Source: Flavobacteriales bacterium (GTDB lineage Bacteria > Bacteroidota > Bacteroidia > Flavobacteriales_D > Sanyastnellaceae). From it: DNA of 8,419 bases. The notes under the pieces are model-generated. The model was given only the letters and a program-made list of their open reading frames with translations. It was not told the DNA's origin and ran no database searches. Made by a program: the position numbers and the translations under genes. The stretch is from contig JAPKBK010000074.1 of NCBI GenBank assembly GCA_028823435.1, positions 1-8,419 on the forward strand. The letters run 5' to 3'. Below, in pieces: positions 7,679 through 8,419 of this stretch (positions within the stretch are counted from its first letter, which is position 1; each line of letters begins with the position of its first letter).

Positions 7679-8419
7679 TTAGTTTTCTCGCTGAGGGACA
7701 GTGTCCATTGCAGGATTTTTCTCAGCGAGCTGACATGCCATAAAGGCCTGAACAAGGTTTTTATTTCCTACGTAGTAAGGAACCCTCTGATGCAATTCTG
7801 TCGGGATACGATCCATGACCCTTCCGTCGTCATCGAGCGCCATTCCACCTGCCTGCTCAGCAATAAATGCAAGCGGTGCACATTCGTAGAGCAACCTTAG
7901 TTTGCCATTTGGCTTTTTTATCAGGGACGGGTAGAGATAAATCCCACCGTGGATGAGGTTGCGATGAAAATCGGCCACCAAAGACCCAATATACCTTGCC
8001 CTAAACCTTGCCCCTCGCGTTTGACGGCACCCCTCCACAAAACTGCGAGCGGGCTGAGAACATTTGTCAAGTAAGGCATCATTCACAGAATAAATCCGAC
8101 CTTTTTCTGGAAATATCATAGACGGATGCGACAGAAAGAATTCTCCTACGGCAGGATCAAGCGTAAATCCGTTGACGCCAGTTCCAGTGGTGTAAACAAG
8201 CATCGTAGAAGAACCATACAGAATATATCCCGAGGCAATTTGATGTGTACCCGCTTGTAGGAAATCCTGCTCAGTCAAGGGCTCTCCCATCGGTGTTTTG
8301 CGGCGTTGAATACTGAAAATGGTTCCGATACTTACGTTCACATCGACGTTGGAACTGCCATCTAATGGATCGATTAGGACGATGTATTTCCCCGTCTTTC
8401 CTTCGTCTCCGCATACAAT
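7679..8419 (-). CDS. fbp: Fructose-1,6-bisphosphatase class I (5' end outside the window)
   Basis: This enzyme hydrolyses fructose 1,6-bisphosphate to fructose 6-phosphate, the committed step of gluconeogenesis, in the cytoplasm with Mg2+. The frame stays open to the right edge of the window, so 246 codons are present and roughly 90-100 N-terminal residues are missing if the protein is near E. coli Fbp in length (332). The fragment begins just before the metal-binding signature DPLDGSSN (fragment residues 17-24). It then shows VNVSIGTIFSI (27-37), GYILYGSSTMLV (64-75), GVNGFTLDPAVGEF (81-94), FHRNLIHGGIYLYP (151-164), GKLRLLYECAPLAFIAEQAG (172-191; Glu179 is the expected metal ligand) and LHQRVPYYVGNKN (209-221). 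A GTG at 8341 is only an internal valine inside the metal-binding region, not a start. The class I family is unambiguous. The gene lies 28 bases upstream of mfd in the same direction, so the two are probably co-transcribed. Confidence 0.96.
   Translation of the reverse strand: MVCGDEGKTGKYIVLIDPLDGSSNVDVNVSIGTIFSIQRRKTPMGEPLTEQDFLQAGTHQIASGYILYGSSTMLVYTTGTGVNGFTLDPAVGEFFLSHPSMIFPEKGRIYSVNDALLDKCSQPARSFVEGCRQTRGARFRARYIGSLVADFHRNLIHGGIYLYPSLIKKPNGKLRLLYECAPLAFIAEQAGGMALDDDGRVMDRIPTELHQRVPYYVGNKNLVQAFMACQLAEKNPAMDTVPQREN

Noticed and set aside
7651..7755. A 35-residue N-terminal extension of Mfd starting at the ATG at 7755
   Set aside because: It would overlap the conserved-frame end of fbp by 77 bases, and its residues do not resemble an Mfd N-terminus. 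The ATG at 7650 lies just after the fbp stop and opens with a typical Mfd beginning.
8339..8341. GTG as the start of the fructose-bisphosphatase
   Set aside because: The frame is open to the window edge and encodes the metal-binding DPLDGSSN motif upstream of this codon, so the GTG is an internal valine and the gene is simply cut by the window.

Overview
The window reads as ordinary chromosomal housekeeping DNA from a member of the Bacteroidota, probably near the Flavobacteriales. This is inferred, not proven. The reasons are the Bacteroidota-like wording of the QueA, TruB and acyl-CoA carboxylase proteins, the lack of clear Shine-Dalgarno sequences before the starts, A-rich start contexts, a signal peptide that probably leaves Gln at the mature N-terminus, and a short TruB with no room for a PUA domain. 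By eye the base composition is near balanced. No mobile element, CRISPR array, tRNA or rRNA was seen, and coding density is very high.

Layout. One gene lies on the + strand (21-1577): the carboxyltransferase (beta) subunit of a biotin-dependent acyl-CoA carboxylase, most likely propionyl-CoA carboxylase. It converges, with a 12-base gap, on a minus-strand block filling the rest of the window. In order of transcription (right to left) this block holds: class I fructose-1,6-bisphosphatase (5' end cut by the window edge; 7679-8419), the transcription-repair coupling factor Mfd (4162-7650), tRNA pseudouridine-55 synthase TruB (3375-4160), the queuosine enzyme QueA (2236-3300) and an exported thioredoxin-like protein (1590-2213). 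Gaps are 28, 1, 74 and 22 bases. fbp-mfd-truB therefore looks like one transcript. The 74-base gap before queA is the only place in the block with room for an internal promoter, and a weak candidate is visible there.

How the genes fit together. TruB and QueA both modify tRNA: Psi55 in the T-loop, and queuosine at anticodon position 34. Mfd removes RNA polymerase stalled at DNA lesions and recruits excision repair. Fbp is the committed step of gluconeogenesis. The exported thioredoxin-like protein probably acts on thiols in the periplasm. No single pathway unites them; they look like housekeeping genes sharing a transcript. The carboxylase belongs to the separate propionyl-CoA to methylmalonyl-CoA route, and its biotin carboxylase and biotin-carrier partners are not in the window.

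I found no convincing undescribed system. The observations below are modest: a small hairpin against a start codon, a one-base mfd/truB junction, a changed CxxC context in the thioredoxin-like protein, a possible internal promoter, and a mild codon-use shift inside the carboxylase gene.
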